NCBI GenBank assembly: GCA_014378065.1
Contig: JACMOK010000167.1
Span: 1 to 55,226, forward strand
Direction: 5' to 3'
DNA: 55,226 bases
Source of the DNA: Flavobacterium sp.
Lineage (GTDB): Bacteria; Bacteroidota; Bacteroidia; Flavobacteriales; Flavobacteriaceae
Both the position numbers and the translations under genes were made by a program. Below are positions 44,555 through 54,164 of this stretch, piece by piece. The stretch's first letter is position 1. Each line of letters starts with the position of its first letter. The notes below the pieces were generated by a model. That model saw only the letters and a program-made list of their open reading frames with translations. It was not told where the DNA came from and ran no database searches.

Positions 44555-46599
44555 TAGTTGACTTGTTTTACAGATAAATCTTCCTGAAATTCCATGATAT
44601 AGATACCTTTATTGAGAAAACCTTCAGAATCCTTCTTAGCATATTCAAATTTGCTTTCAATTTGTTCTGTTTTAAATTCATTTGCAGACGCTTCAAAACT
44701 TGTTCCTTGTGATAAACGCAGCAGGGTATCGAAGGTAACATCAAAACCTCTCGTGGCGTACTGGCTTGGGAAGATTTTGTTTTTTGCTTTAAAGCTGTTT
44801 TCAAACTGGGCAGCCTCTGGTGAATTGTTTTCGCGCGTCAGCGACGGATATAACATTTTAAGAATCGTCAGTCGCTTCATTGAAATTTCTTCAAAATCCA
44901 AAGTTTCATTTGGTTCAATGATCACCAGTTGTATTTGAAAGTTGGCCAGTTCATTGAGTAAAGCATTGGTAGTGCCCAAGATCATCCCGGTTCTTTCAGA
45001 ATCTAGTACTACATAATTGAGTTGCCCTTTTACCAAAAGCGATTTTAGACTTTCTACATCCAGGGCGCCATTTGCTGTCAGACCCACCAATTTGGCCGCG
45101 GGATATTTTTTAGAAATCAATTCTTTGTTGGCCAGTTTTTTCGGATCGCTGACCACGATAATATTGCCATTTTTGGAAATCATAAAATCAAACATGGCAC
45201 ATTTTGCAAAATCACTGGGCGGCATCGCTTGAAATAAATTGCTGTATGATTTGCCAATTTCTTTTGACAAAGGAGAGATGACCGGAACGCTTCTTTCATT
45301 GAGCATCTCGGCTGCTTTTTCTACATATTGCTGATAAAACGGCCCGATAACAGCATCAGCATTTTGAATATTGTTGTTCTTAATTCTATTAACAACATTA
45401 GACGACATTTTGCTTTCCTCTGAATCGTAAATTTTGACATCAATATTTAAACCAAGCGTCTTGGCCGAGTCGATCGCCATCAAAGCGCCTGCATAAAAAT
45501 CGAGTGTCATATTTAAGAAAGCATCTTTTTTCAAGCGCATGGCAATGGTTTTTAAGGTATCGCCCTGAATTTTGGAGGCATTAAAAGGAATAAGCAGCAC
45601 CAGTTCTTTCCTCTGGGTCTTATTGATTGATTTGGTAAGGTCGTTAAACTTAGGATTCGAGTTGGTAACCATCACCATCGACCCTTTTCCTGGAACTTTA
45701 AGAATCATACCTATTTTAACACCTTCTCTCAAGCTTGGGTTGAGCGTAATCAATTCGTCTTGGCTGATGCCAAACATTTGCGCCAAGCTAAAAAGTGTTT
45801 CTTTGGGCTTGACTTCATAGTTGGCGTACCCACTTCTTATAATGGTTCTTGTCGTTTCTGTCGTGGTCGTTTCCTGTTGCACTATTTCGTTGACAACAGG
45901 TTTGGGTTTCTCCACTTCCTGTTTTGCAATTTCACCTTTTGGTGCGCTACCGCTCACTATGAGTTTATAACCAATAGGCAAATTAGCAATAATATCAGGA
46001 TTTTTTTGTTCTAGCTCGGCTACGGTAAGTCCGTATTTTTTTGAAATGCCAAATTTAGTTTCTTTTGGCGCCACAATATGATAAACGGCATTCTCCGATT
46101 TTACATTCGATACCGCCGGCTTAGGCTCTATCGCTTTTGTTTCAACATGCTTTTCTTTTTGAACGATATCGCTAATTGCAGCTGGATTGGTTGCGGGGAT
46201 AATGATCGCCTGACCGATTTTTAAACCACTTTTTAAGGCCTCGCTATTGCTGTTTTTTAAATCTTCAACAGCTACATCGTAATCTCTCGAAATACTATAA
46301 AGGGTTTCTTTAGGCTTCGCAATATGTGTTTTTTGGGATGTCGCTTTTGTGTTTTTATTTGTGATTGCGGGCTTGTCTGAAAGAACCATTGGAATTAAGA
46401 CAACATCATTTTCCTTGATCCCGGTTTGAAAATCAGGATTTAATTGATAAATATCATAAGGCGTAACCTTATATTTCGCCGCAATTTGAGTAATGGTTTC
46501 TCCTTTGGCAACAGTATGCTTTATAAAATTTTTATCTTGTGAAAATGCACAACAGCAAGTAAAAAAAAGAAGTAGAAACGTATAAAAAAATCTATTCAT
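44554..46599 (-). CDS. LysM-repeat protein with periplasmic-binding-protein domain
   Basis: 681 residues. Signal peptide 1-21 (CCAFSQ). Four LysM repeats lie at about 26-70, 92-135, 171-214 and 260-303 (VAKGETITQIAAKYKVTPYDI; PKETLYSISRDYDV; PKETKFGISKKYGL; PKETLFSLAQMFGI). Residues about 330-640 look like a type I periplasmic-binding fold (GPFYQQYVEKAAEMLNERSVPVISP). It likely sits in the periplasm bound to peptidoglycan. The fusion of LysM to an amino-acid-receptor-like fold is common in Bacteroidota, but the ligand is unknown. It follows the smaller LysM gene. Confidence 0.85.
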   Translation of the reverse strand: MNRFFYTFLLLFFTCCCAFSQDKNFIKHTVAKGETITQIAAKYKVTPYDIYQLNPDFQTGIKENDVVLIPMVLSDKPAITNKNTKATSQKTHIAKPKETLYSISRDYDVAVEDLKNSNSEALKSGLKIGQAIIIPATNPAAISDIVQKEKHVETKAIEPKPAVSNVKSENAVYHIVAPKETKFGISKKYGLTVAELEQKNPDIIANLPIGYKLIVSGSAPKGEIAKQEVEKPKPVVNEIVQQETTTTETTRTIIRSGYANYEVKPKETLFSLAQMFGISQDELITLNPSLREGVKIGMILKVPGKGSMVMVTNSNPKFNDLTKSINKTQRKELVLLIPFNASKIQGDTLKTIAMRLKKDAFLNMTLDFYAGALMAIDSAKTLGLNIDVKIYDSEESKMSSNVVNRIKNNNIQNADAVIGPFYQQYVEKAAEMLNERSVPVISPLSKEIGKSYSNLFQAMPPSDFAKCAMFDFMISKNGNIIVVSDPKKLANKELISKKYPAAKLVGLTANGALDVESLKSLLVKGQLNYVVLDSERTGMILGTTNALLNELANFQIQLVIIEPNETLDFEEISMKRLTILKMLYPSLTRENNSPEAAQFENSFKAKNKIFPSQYATRGFDVTFDTLLRLSQGTSFEASANEFKTEQIESKFEYAKKDSEGFLNKGIYIMEFQEDLSVKQVN

Positions 46600-46631
46600 T
46601 ATTATTTTTTTTAGCAGATTAGCGTTGAAAT

Positions 46632-47447
46632 TTAGTGTTGTTGATTATCAATTATTTTTTTTATGCTCAATATTTGCCCAATTTTCAAACCACTCTGTAA
46701 AAGGGCTGCGTTTTGCTGCTTGATTTCTGATACGGGTACACCATACTTTTTTGACAGATTAAACAAGGTTTCTTTGGCCATTACGGTATGTCTAATCGTT
46801 TTACTTTCTGTCGTTTCCATTTTTGTCTGCGCGTTGACTGTATCTTGAGATTGCATTTCACTTAATCTGACAGCAGTAACATTATTTATTAATGCCCGGG
46901 TTGTCGGAATTTTGATTACTTGTCCAATTTTTAAACGTCCGTTGGTTAATTGTGGATTGCTGGCTTTAATATCATCGACAGAAACTGCGTATTGTCGTGA
47001 CAGACTAAATAACGTTTCCTTTGCGACCACCTCATGGTTAAACGTTAGAGCAGAATCAATCGCTTTCGCGGCATACGCTTTTACATTTTCTGATTTGATA
47101 ACAACATTAGATGCTGGGGTAATATTTTCTTCAACAACTTTTTCTGTCGGCGCACTTTCTTCTGAGACCGGCTTCATTTCGACTTCCTGCTGCTGCATTA
47201 ATGCACCTTCCTTGCGTGGTATCGGAATCTTTAGGACCATGCCTGTATTGATGCCTTCGACAGCAAATTTGTTCAATCTGTATATTTCCGCAGGATCTAC
47301 CAAATACTTTTTTGAAATCAATCGAACCGATTCGCCCAATTGCACCTCGTGACTGATAATGTCTACTTCCTGATCCTTCTTTTTGCTTTGACCAAAAACG
47401 GCCAAACTCAAAAAAACTACGAAAAAAAATAGTATTTCTTTTTTCAT
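46632..47447 (-). CDS. Triple-LysM secreted protein
   Basis: 271 residues with a signal peptide ending in VFGQ. Three LysM repeats lie at about residues 35-75, 145-185 and 220-262 (LGESVRLISKKYLVDPAEIYR; KETLFSLSRQYAVSVDDIKA; KETLFNLSKKYGVPVSEIKQ). No enzymatic domain is attached, so it probably binds peptidoglycan in the periplasm and may organise other proteins. It is 16 bases after guaA and 32 bases before the larger LysM gene, consistent with one operon. Confidence 0.85.
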   Translation of the reverse strand: MKKEILFFFVVFLSLAVFGQSKKKDQEVDIISHEVQLGESVRLISKKYLVDPAEIYRLNKFAVEGINTGMVLKIPIPRKEGALMQQQEVEMKPVSEESAPTEKVVEENITPASNVVIKSENVKAYAAKAIDSALTFNHEVVAKETLFSLSRQYAVSVDDIKASNPQLTNGRLKIGQVIKIPTTRALINNVTAVRLSEMQSQDTVNAQTKMETTESKTIRHTVMAKETLFNLSKKYGVPVSEIKQQNAALLQSGLKIGQILSIKKIIDNQQH

Positions 47448-47463
47448 AATCTACTATTTTAAA

Positions 47464-48993
47464 TTACTCCCACTCGATCGTTGCTGGAGGTTTAGAGCTG
47501 ATGTCATATACTACTCTATTCACGCCTTTTACTTTATTAATGATGTCATTTGAGACTTTCATCAAAAAATCATAAGGCAAATGCACCCAGTCTGCAGTCA
47601 TGCCATCAGTCGATTCTACGGCCCGAAGTGCGACCACTTTTTCGTACGTTCGCTCATCGCCCATCACGCCCACACTATTTACGGGAAGCAGTATTGCTCC
47701 GGCTTGCCAGACTTTGTCATACAACCCCCACGACTTCAATCCGTCAATAAATACAGCGTCAACTTCTTGCAATATACGAACTTTTTCTAAAGTAATATCA
47801 CCAAGTATCCGAATTGCCAATCCGGGTCCGGGAAACGGATGCCTACCCAACAAGGCGGAATCGATACCTAATGTAATTCCCACCCTGCGGACTTCATCTT
47901 TAAACAACATCCGCAGCGGTTCTACGATTTTTAATTTCATATAATCGGGCAGTCCTCCAACATTATGATGCGATTTGATCGTAGCCGATGGACCTTTAAC
48001 CGAAACCGATTCGATAACATCGGGATAAATTGTGCCTTGTGCCAGCCATTTGACGTCTTCAATCCGGTGCGATTCATCATCAAAAACTTCAATAAAAACC
48101 CTTCCGATGGCCTTGCGCTTGGTTTCGGGATCACTGATTCCGGTGAGTGCCTCCATGAACCTGTCAGCGGCATCAACGCCTTTGACATTTAAACCCATGC
48201 CTTCATATTGCTTCAATACATTTTCATATTCATTCTTGCGCAATAAGCCATTGTTGACAAAAATGCAATACAGATTTTTACCTATCGCCTGATGTAATAA
48301 AACGGCAGCAACGGTCGAATCGACACCGCCTGAAAGTCCTAAAACCACTTTATCCTGTTGCAGTTTCTCTTTCAATTCTGACACCATTTCGGTTACAAAA
48401 GCATTGGGTGTGAAATGTTGTGGGACCGCAGCAATTTTAACCAAAAAATTCTCTAGCATTTGCTTGCCATCTGAGGAGTGGTAGACTTCGGGGTGAAACT
48501 GAATTGCATACGTTACCTCGCCTTCAATGCGATAAGCGGCATTTTCAACATCCAATGTACTAGCCAGTTTCACACCGCCGGTAGGTAAGGTTTTAATCGT
48601 ATCGCTGTGCGACATCCAAACTTGTGAGTTTTGCGCCACGCCATCAAAAAACAACTCTTCATTTTTTATAAACGATAAATTCGCACGACCATATTCTCTG
48701 GTATCAGACGCGGTGACAACCCCACCACTAAAATGGGCGAGATACTGCGCCCCGTAACAAAGGGCCAGTAAAGGCAGTTTTCCTCTTATTTGCGACAAAT
48801 CGGGGTGCGGCGCATCATCTGAACGAACCGAAAACGGACTACCTGAAAGAATGACAGCTTTGTACGATGATAAATCATCAGGGAAATGGTGGTAAGGGAA
48901 AATTTCGCAAAAGATGTTTAATTCGCGAACTCTTCGGGCAATCAATTGGGTGTATTGCGATCCGAAATCTAAAATAAGTACGTTGTGTTGCAT
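47464..48993 (-). CDS. guaA: GMP synthase (glutamine-hydrolysing)
   Basis: 509 residues from the ATG at 48993 ([22 protein letters not shown]). An in-frame TTG two codons upstream is unlikely. The amidotransferase nucleophile is C79 in LALCYGAQ, with FHPEVYHS. The ATP-pyrophosphatase loop is [14 protein letters not shown], and the C-terminus has PATIEWE. It aminates XMP to GMP. It opens an operon guaA-LysM-LysM-osmC, and its promoter leaves almost no leader. Confidence 0.97.
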   Translation of the reverse strand: MQHNVLILDFGSQYTQLIARRVRELNIFCEIFPYHHFPDDLSSYKAVILSGSPFSVRSDDAPHPDLSQIRGKLPLLALCYGAQYLAHFSGGVVTASDTREYGRANLSFIKNEELFFDGVAQNSQVWMSHSDTIKTLPTGGVKLASTLDVENAAYRIEGEVTYAIQFHPEVYHSSDGKQMLENFLVKIAAVPQHFTPNAFVTEMVSELKEKLQQDKVVLGLSGGVDSTVAAVLLHQAIGKNLYCIFVNNGLLRKNEYENVLKQYEGMGLNVKGVDAADRFMEALTGISDPETKRKAIGRVFIEVFDDESHRIEDVKWLAQGTIYPDVIESVSVKGPSATIKSHHNVGGLPDYMKLKIVEPLRMLFKDEVRRVGITLGIDSALLGRHPFPGPGLAIRILGDITLEKVRILQEVDAVFIDGLKSWGLYDKVWQAGAILLPVNSVGVMGDERTYEKVVALRAVESTDGMTADWVHLPYDFLMKVSNDIINKVKGVNRVVYDISSKPPATIEWE

Positions 48994-48996
48994 GTG

Positions 48997-49004
48997 CAAA
49001 AATA
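48997..49004 (-). promoter_or_regulatory. Promoter -7 element immediately before guaA
   Basis: The minus strand reads TATTTTTG followed by CAC and the ATG. The G ends 4 bases before the A of the start codon, so the transcript would start at or next to the AUG (leaderless). Confidence 0.45.
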
Positions 49005-49378
49005 CTTTTAATTTTTTAAATTTTAAAAAAGGAATTTTGGAATTTTAAATAAATAAAAAGCCTTTTCCAACCAAATAAGTCGTTGGCACATTTGAATTAT
49101 GTAGCATCGATGTTCGTCTGTTGTTTAAAGAATGCTTCCACTTTCTATCAGTAAACATGAGCAAGATTCGAACGAAACCCCGAAAAAAACGTCCTCTTCT
49201 ATGCCTAAAATGTGCAGCTTCTCGAAATCGAGCAGTTTGACCAATGGCCTATAATTATTTTGATTTTTTTTCGTTATCCACAATATAAAATAAACAGTGT
49301 TCATAAAAATTTTTGATTTGATTGGCGCTTCTGTAAAATTTATGCACTTTTGCAAACGTACTAAATAACGACCCATTT
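49005..49378. other. Non-coding region between guaA and exbB
   Basis: 374 bases between divergent genes. An 83-codon minus frame across 49125-49376 has no recognisable protein features. A GTTCGAATC-like stretch on minus near 49160 looks like a tRNA T-loop, but the surrounding stems do not pair. I see no terminator and no tRNA. The exbB promoter must lie near its right end, but I cannot place it. Confidence 0.5.
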
Positions 49379-50104
49379 ATGATGATTTCCCATTTTCTGC
49401 TGCAAGCCGCACCGATCACAGATAGTATTGCCAATGCCGCTACAGCTGTGGCTGGCTCCACTGAAGTGAGTGTCACCGAAAATATTTCGTATCTTGAGTT
49501 CCTACTCAAAGGCGGAATCATGATTTATCCGCTGATTGTGTTGCTGTTTTTCTGTATTTATGTAATCATTGAACGCTACTTGTCCATCCGAAAAGTGACT
49601 AAACAAGATACTAACTTGATCTCTGAAGTTAAAATGCAGCTTAAAACCGGACGCATAGACAATGCCATCATGCTATGCAGTCGTGAAAATACGGCTTCCG
49701 GAAACATTTTGAGAAGTGGTGTAGGTATCATCGGGAGACCGATCGGCGAAATCGAATCGGTAATGGAACAAACAGCCAATGTTGAAATCGCACAAATGGA
49801 AAAAGGATTGGGTTACCTGGGATTGATATCTGGCATTGCGCCGATCTTGGGTTTTATCGGAACGATTTCTGGAGTGATCAAAATTTTCCATACTATTTCG
49901 AATACGGGTAATCTAAACATCCAGACGATTTCGGGAGGCTTGTATGAAAAAATGATCAGTTCCGGTGCCGGATTGGTTGTTGGAGTTGTAGCGTATTCTG
50001 CTTACCATTTGTTTAACATGATGATCGATAGTTTTACACTTAAAGTGCAGAGACAGACGCTGGAAATCATCAACGTAATCCAGGAACCACAAAATGGCAA
50101 TTAA
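49379..50104 (+). CDS. exbB: ExbB/TolQ-like proton channel protein
   Basis: 241 residues; a second ATG lies at 49382. Three transmembrane segments: GGIMIYPLIVLLFFCIYVII, LGYLGLISGIAPILGFIGTI and the last around SSGAGLVVGVVAYSAYHLF. The GTISGVIKIF motif and the long cytoplasmic helices are characteristic of MotA/TolQ/ExbB proteins. With ExbD it uses the proton gradient to drive TonB-dependent uptake. It overlaps exbD by 11 bases. Confidence 0.9.
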   Translation: MMISHFLLQAAPITDSIANAATAVAGSTEVSVTENISYLEFLLKGGIMIYPLIVLLFFCIYVIIERYLSIRKVTKQDTNLISEVKMQLKTGRIDNAIMLCSRENTASGNILRSGVGIIGRPIGEIESVMEQTANVEIAQMEKGLGYLGLISGIAPILGFIGTISGVIKIFHTISNTGNLNIQTISGGLYEKMISSGAGLVVGVVAYSAYHLFNMMIDSFTLKVQRQTLEIINVIQEPQNGN

Positions 50105-50486
50105 AAGAAACAAGCGCCTTCATCCGGAAATTCCGACTTCGTCTTTGAGCGACATCATGTTTTTCTTGTTTTTGTTTTTCTTGATTATTTCTACTTTGGC
50201 CAACCCCAATGTGATTAAATTGACGTTGCCAAAAGCCAAATCAAACGAAACGACCAACAAAGACCATGTCACGATCTCAGTTACCGAAGACAAGTTGTAT
50301 TATATTGACAAAGAGCAGGTTCCGTTTGATCAATTAGAGCAAGCCTTGTTCAATAAAACAACGATGTTGAACGACAAAGTGGTGGTGGTTCGGGTGCCTG
50401 CAGATAACAAAGTGCAAGACTTGGTCGACCTGATGCAGATGGGTGTTAAACTTAAACTCAATTTTGTGATTGCTACCTCGAAATAA
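50094..50486 (+). CDS. exbD: ExbD/TolR-like protein
   Basis: 130 residues: a short cytoplasmic start with PEIPTSSLSDIMFFLFLFF (the conserved aspartate D20 in the single transmembrane helix), then a periplasmic domain with VVRVPADNKVQDLVDLM. It pairs with ExbB as the proton-conducting partner. It overlaps the exbB stop. No tonB follows; the next segment is a decayed gene. Confidence 0.9.
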   Translation: MAIKRNKRLHPEIPTSSLSDIMFFLFLFFLIISTLANPNVIKLTLPKAKSNETTNKDHVTISVTEDKLYYIDKEQVPFDQLEQALFNKTTMLNDKVVVVRVPADNKVQDLVDLMQMGVKLKLNFVIATSK

Positions 50487-50673
50487 AAGACAGTTCTTTT
50501 TTGTTGAAGATTTTAAAGATATTTACATATTACTTAATTTTCTTTTAAATCGTTGTAATGGACTAATCTGCACCCTAACTCAATTTTTATTCTATCACCT
50601 GCCAAACTGATAAATATTACAAAAAACAAAATTATTAAACCTGGTTATTTTATTGCTTTATTAGTCTTCGTTT

Positions 50674-51250
50674 TTAGTAGATCATTTTAAAAGTTGTTAC
50701 TAGCTTTAGGTTGGCAATGATTTTAATTACATACACTCCATCGGCTGTATTTTGTAATTGCAATGCTTTACTGACTTCATTATAGTTACATTTTAGTGCT
50801 TTTAAGAAAATAATTCTGCCTTGCAGATTATAAATGACAGCGGTTAATTGGCCGTTCCTCCGATTTAAACTGCCTAGTAAAACAAAATTGCCGTTGTTTG
50901 GGTTGGACGCCAACTGCCAAATGCTTTTGTGAAATTGGTTGTGGCCCATGGTCTTTCAAATTTGGCCAGAAACATGTTAGTGTCATTACCAAATGTACTT
51001 AAACCTATACTCAAATTGGATTGTATTGCATTTGGCATGTAGATATCATTGGTGCTATCGATAGTGCTTACCAAGTAAACAAAGTTCGAACCGTTTGTTA
51101 TAATTCTTTGAACAAAATCAATTTTCACTGTTGCCTCCAAAATAACTCCCCCATTCTCTAATTCCATCTTTAGTAAAACGAGTAAAAAAACCATCCGCCA
51201 CGCCCACAGAAAAAAAGCGATCATCGAAACCTTTCCAACAAAAGAAATTA
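50674..51250 (-). pseudogene. Decayed T9SS-secreted SBBP-repeat protein gene
   Basis: Three pieces in three frames. The first (about 51250-51125) reads GVADGFFTRFTKDGIREWGS, like an SBBP repeat, and stops at TGA just after GGNSEN. The middle (about 51125-50940) continues in another frame (TNGSNFVYLVSTIDSTND, NMFLAKFE). The last (50949-50674) is a type A sorting-domain end in a third frame (SNPNNGNFVLLGSLNRR, ending FKMIY). At least two frameshifts and no start or signal peptide are present. It lies antisense between exbD and nrnA. Confidence 0.7.
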
Positions 51251-51332
51251 TCTCTTCAAGAATCAGGTGAAGAAATTTATCGCAAAATCTTACTTTCTTC
51301 TTAAATGTTTTTTACGAGAGTATAAAAAAATG

Positions 51333-51340
51333 TAAATTCG
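51333..51340 (+). promoter_or_regulatory. Candidate -7 element of nrnA
   Basis: TAAATTCG differs from TAnnTTTG at one position and ends 5 bases before the ATG at 51346. As at guaA, the transcript would have almost no leader. Confidence 0.3.
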
Positions 51341-51345
51341 CACCC

Positions 51346-52365
51346 ATGACCAAAGAAGCATTCCAATCGATTGCACAATTGCTTTCTTCCCCTAAGAAAA
51401 TTGCCATTGTACCCCACCGAAGTCCAGACGGAGACGCGATGGGTTCTGCGCTGGCGTTGTACCATTTTTTGCTGCAGTTAAATCATATTCCAACCGTCAT
51501 CGTTCCCAATGAATTCCCTGAATTTTTAGCGTGGTTGCCAAGGTCAGAAAAAGTAAGGGTGTATGAGAAAGACCGCGAAAACACCACCAAAATTCTTAAA
51601 GAGTCGGAACTCCTTTTCGCTTTAGACTTTAATGCTTTGCACCGTACCGGCGAAATGGAACAAGTGTTGAATAAACTCGTGGCACCTTTCATCATGATTG
51701 ATCACCACCAAAGTCCCGACGGGTTTGCACAATTTACCTATTCGGACACCCAATTCGGTTCGACTTGCGAAATGATTTATAATTTTATATCAACATTGGG
51801 ACACAAAAATTTAATAAATAAGACGATAGCTACCTGTATCTATACCGGCATTTTGACAGATTCCGGTTCGTTTCGCTTTCCGAAAACCACAGGAACAACA
51901 CATCGAATTATTGCCGACTTGATTGATCTAGGGGTCGAAAACACCAAGATTCCTGCTTTGCTTTTTGACAACAATTCTTTCGATAGTTTACAGTTGTTGG
52001 GTAGAGCTTTGCAAAACATGAAAATATTGACCGAAAAAAATACTGCATACATTACCCTTTCTCAACACGAACTCGATACTTTTAATTATACCAAAGGCGA
52101 TACTGAAGGCATCGTAAACTATGGATTGAGCATAAAGGGAATTGTTTTTGCTGCGATTTTTATAGAACATAAAGAAGAAAATATCATCAAGATTTCTTTT
52201 CGTTCCAAAGGTGATTTTGATGTCAATCAATTTGCGCGGGAGCACTTCAACGGTGGCGGACATATTAATGCTGCAGGCGGAAAATCGAATTTGACGTTGC
52301 AGCAGACCGTAGAAAAATTTGAAAAGCTGATCACCCAAATGACCATACAAAATGAAATATATTAA
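51346..52365 (+). CDS. nrnA: NrnA-like DHH-family oligoribonuclease/pAp phosphatase
   Basis: 339 residues. DHH/DHHA1 signatures: HRSPDGDAMGSALALYHFL, ALDFNALHR, MIDHHQSPDGF, and the DHHA1 end GGGHINAAGGKS. It degrades nano-RNA and 3'-phosphoadenosine 5'-phosphate. It overlaps gldI by 14 bases, a link seen in other Flavobacteriaceae where the DHH protein is upstream of gldI. Confidence 0.9.
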   Translation: MTKEAFQSIAQLLSSPKKIAIVPHRSPDGDAMGSALALYHFLLQLNHIPTVIVPNEFPEFLAWLPRSEKVRVYEKDRENTTKILKESELLFALDFNALHRTGEMEQVLNKLVAPFIMIDHHQSPDGFAQFTYSDTQFGSTCEMIYNFISTLGHKNLINKTIATCIYTGILTDSGSFRFPKTTGTTHRIIADLIDLGVENTKIPALLFDNNSFDSLQLLGRALQNMKILTEKNTAYITLSQHELDTFNYTKGDTEGIVNYGLSIKGIVFAAIFIEHKEENIIKISFRSKGDFDVNQFAREHFNGGGHINAAGGKSNLTLQQTVEKFEKLITQMTIQNEIY

Positions 52366-52948
52366 ACAACTTAGCCTTGTAATTTTTGGTGGACTATTGT
52401 TTTCTTGTTGTTCTCAACAGCAGGCGCGTAGACCTATATCGCAATCATCAGGCACTTTTCTTAAAGAATCTGTGGAGCGCAATAAAAAGTTGGTTTCCGT
52501 GGAAGAAGCCAAAATAGATTCAATTATCAAAAGCAATCCCAACGGCAAATACATCGCGTCGAACAAAGGATATTGGTACCGGTATGATGTGAAAAATTAT
52601 CAGGATACTATTCGTCCGAAAAAAGGGGATGTAGCCAATTTTAATTATGAGGTAAAAGATTTGGATGGCAACATTATTTATTCTGAACTGGAATTGCGGC
52701 CGCAAACCTACCATGTAGATAAAGAGCAAAAGATAATGATGGGATTGCGTCACGGCATCAAGTTAATGCGCAAAAAAGAAACTGTGACTTTTCTTTTTCC
52801 TTCTCATATGGGCTATGGCTATCATGGTGATAACCGAAGAATTGGTCACAACCAGCCACTAATTTGCACCGTCACCTTAAACGACTTTACACCCGAAAAC
52901 AGTCCAAATTTGCCTCCTTTAAAACAAAATAAACCAATAACCGAATAA
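52352..52948 (+). CDS. gldI: Gliding motility lipoprotein GldI (FKBP-type)
   Basis: 198 residues with a lipobox LLFSCC (C19/C20). The FKBP-like C-terminal half (about 90-185: DVANFNYEVKDLDGNIIYS, MMGLRHGIKLMRKKETVTFLFPSHMGYGYHG) follows a helical N-terminal region. GldI is a peptidyl-prolyl isomerase-like lipoprotein required for gliding in Flavobacterium johnsoniae, presumably for folding secreted components. It is cotranscribed with nrnA and followed after 14 bases by a two-domain isomerase. Confidence 0.9.
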   Translation: MKYIKQLSLVIFGGLLFSCCSQQQARRPISQSSGTFLKESVERNKKLVSVEEAKIDSIIKSNPNGKYIASNKGYWYRYDVKNYQDTIRPKKGDVANFNYEVKDLDGNIIYSELELRPQTYHVDKEQKIMMGLRHGIKLMRKKETVTFLFPSHMGYGYHGDNRRIGHNQPLICTVTLNDFTPENSPNLPPLKQNKPITE

Positions 52949-52962
52949 TATAAATTTTAAAC

Positions 52963-54087
52963 ATGAGAAAGTCTTTTTTTCTATGCCTGATTGCCGTAAT
53001 CACTTTTTATTCTTGTAAGGACGAACATAGTGCGTTGCCTGATGGATTATATGCTGACATCCAAACCAGTAAAGGCGCCATTATTGTTTCGCTTAATTTC
53101 GAAAAAGCGCCCGTTACCACTGCTAATTTTATCAGTCTTGCTGAAGGAAAAAATACCTTTGTCAGCGAACAATTTAAAGGAAAACCTTTTTTTGATGGTT
53201 TAAATTTTCATCGCGTTATCAAAGATTTTATGATCCAGGGTGGCGATCCTTTAGGAAACGGCTCAGGAGATACCGGCTATAAATTTAAAGATGAGATCAC
53301 CGACTTGCGTTTTGATACCGGTGGCGTATTGGCGATGGCGAATTCCGGTCCGGGAACCAATAGCAGTCAATTTTTTATCACGCACCTTGCCACGCCTTGG
53401 CTTGATGGAAAGCATACTATTTTTGGCAAAGTAGTCGAAAACGGAATGACGGTTGTGAATGCCATTATACAAAACGACCTGATTAAAAAGGTAACGATTA
53501 TTCGCAAAGGTGATGCTGCAAAGAAATTTGATGCCGTAAAAGTGTTTGCCGATTTCTTTTCTCATGAGGCCGAAAATCAACAGAAACAAGCATTAATTGA
53601 TGCCGAAAACAAGAAAGCTTTCGACGCCAAATACAAAGTCGTTCAAGAACAGAAAGTGGCTTACTTTACAACATTAAAAAAAGCAGCAATAAAAACACCT
53701 TCTGGTTTGCTATTCAAAATAATTTCGAAAGGACAGGGTAAGAAACCTGCAGCCGGTGCTAATGTTTTTATTCATTACTCCGGATTTTTAGAGAATGGCG
53801 AATTGTTTGACAGCAGTGTGGCTGACGTGGCGGCTACTTTTGGAAAATTCAATCAACAACGTGCCGATGCCAGACAATATATACCCATTCCGTTCCAATA
53901 CGGAAGAAAAGATGGCATGATTCCCGGATTTATTGAAGGGCTCGAAAAATTATCTTTTGGAGATAAAGCCGTTTTATTTATTCCCTCTAATTTGGCTTAT
54001 GGTGCCCAGGGTGCTGGCGGCGTGATCCCTGCCAATGCCAATATTATATTCGAAATTGAACTTATAGAATCGATGCCAACCCAATAA
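52963..54087 (+). CDS. Lipoprotein with cyclophilin and FKBP domains
   Basis: 374 residues. Lipobox FYSC with C18. Cyclophilin-type isomerase at about 25-185: FHRVIKDFMIQGGDPLGNG, FITHLATPWLDGKHTIFGKV. A charged helical linker (about 195-245) is followed by an FKBP domain at about 250-374: VFIHYSGFLENGELFDSS, FQYGRKDGMIPGFIEGL, LAYGAQGAGGVIPANANIIFEIEL. The two-domain isomerase should act on exported proteins in the periplasm. It lies just after gldI, and a paralogue follows in tandem. Confidence 0.9.
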   Translation: MRKSFFLCLIAVITFYSCKDEHSALPDGLYADIQTSKGAIIVSLNFEKAPVTTANFISLAEGKNTFVSEQFKGKPFFDGLNFHRVIKDFMIQGGDPLGNGSGDTGYKFKDEITDLRFDTGGVLAMANSGPGTNSSQFFITHLATPWLDGKHTIFGKVVENGMTVVNAIIQNDLIKKVTIIRKGDAAKKFDAVKVFADFFSHEAENQQKQALIDAENKKAFDAKYKVVQEQKVAYFTTLKKAAIKTPSGLLFKIISKGQGKKPAAGANVFIHYSGFLENGELFDSSVADVAATFGKFNQQRADARQYIPIPFQYGRKDGMIPGFIEGLEKLSFGDKAVLFIPSNLAYGAQGAGGVIPANANIIFEIELIESMPTQ

Positions 54088-54164
54088 TTTTAGTAAATAC
54101 AAGGGAATAAACCTGAAAATCCCTGCAATCGCGAAATAAGTAAGGATTATTTAATCAATTAAAA

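Noticed and set aside
49125..49376. An 83-codon minus frame and a tRNA T-loop-like stretch in the guaA-exbB gap
   Set aside because: The protein has no recognisable features, and the tRNA-like T-stem does not pair (only one of five pairs), so neither a gene nor a tRNA is supported.
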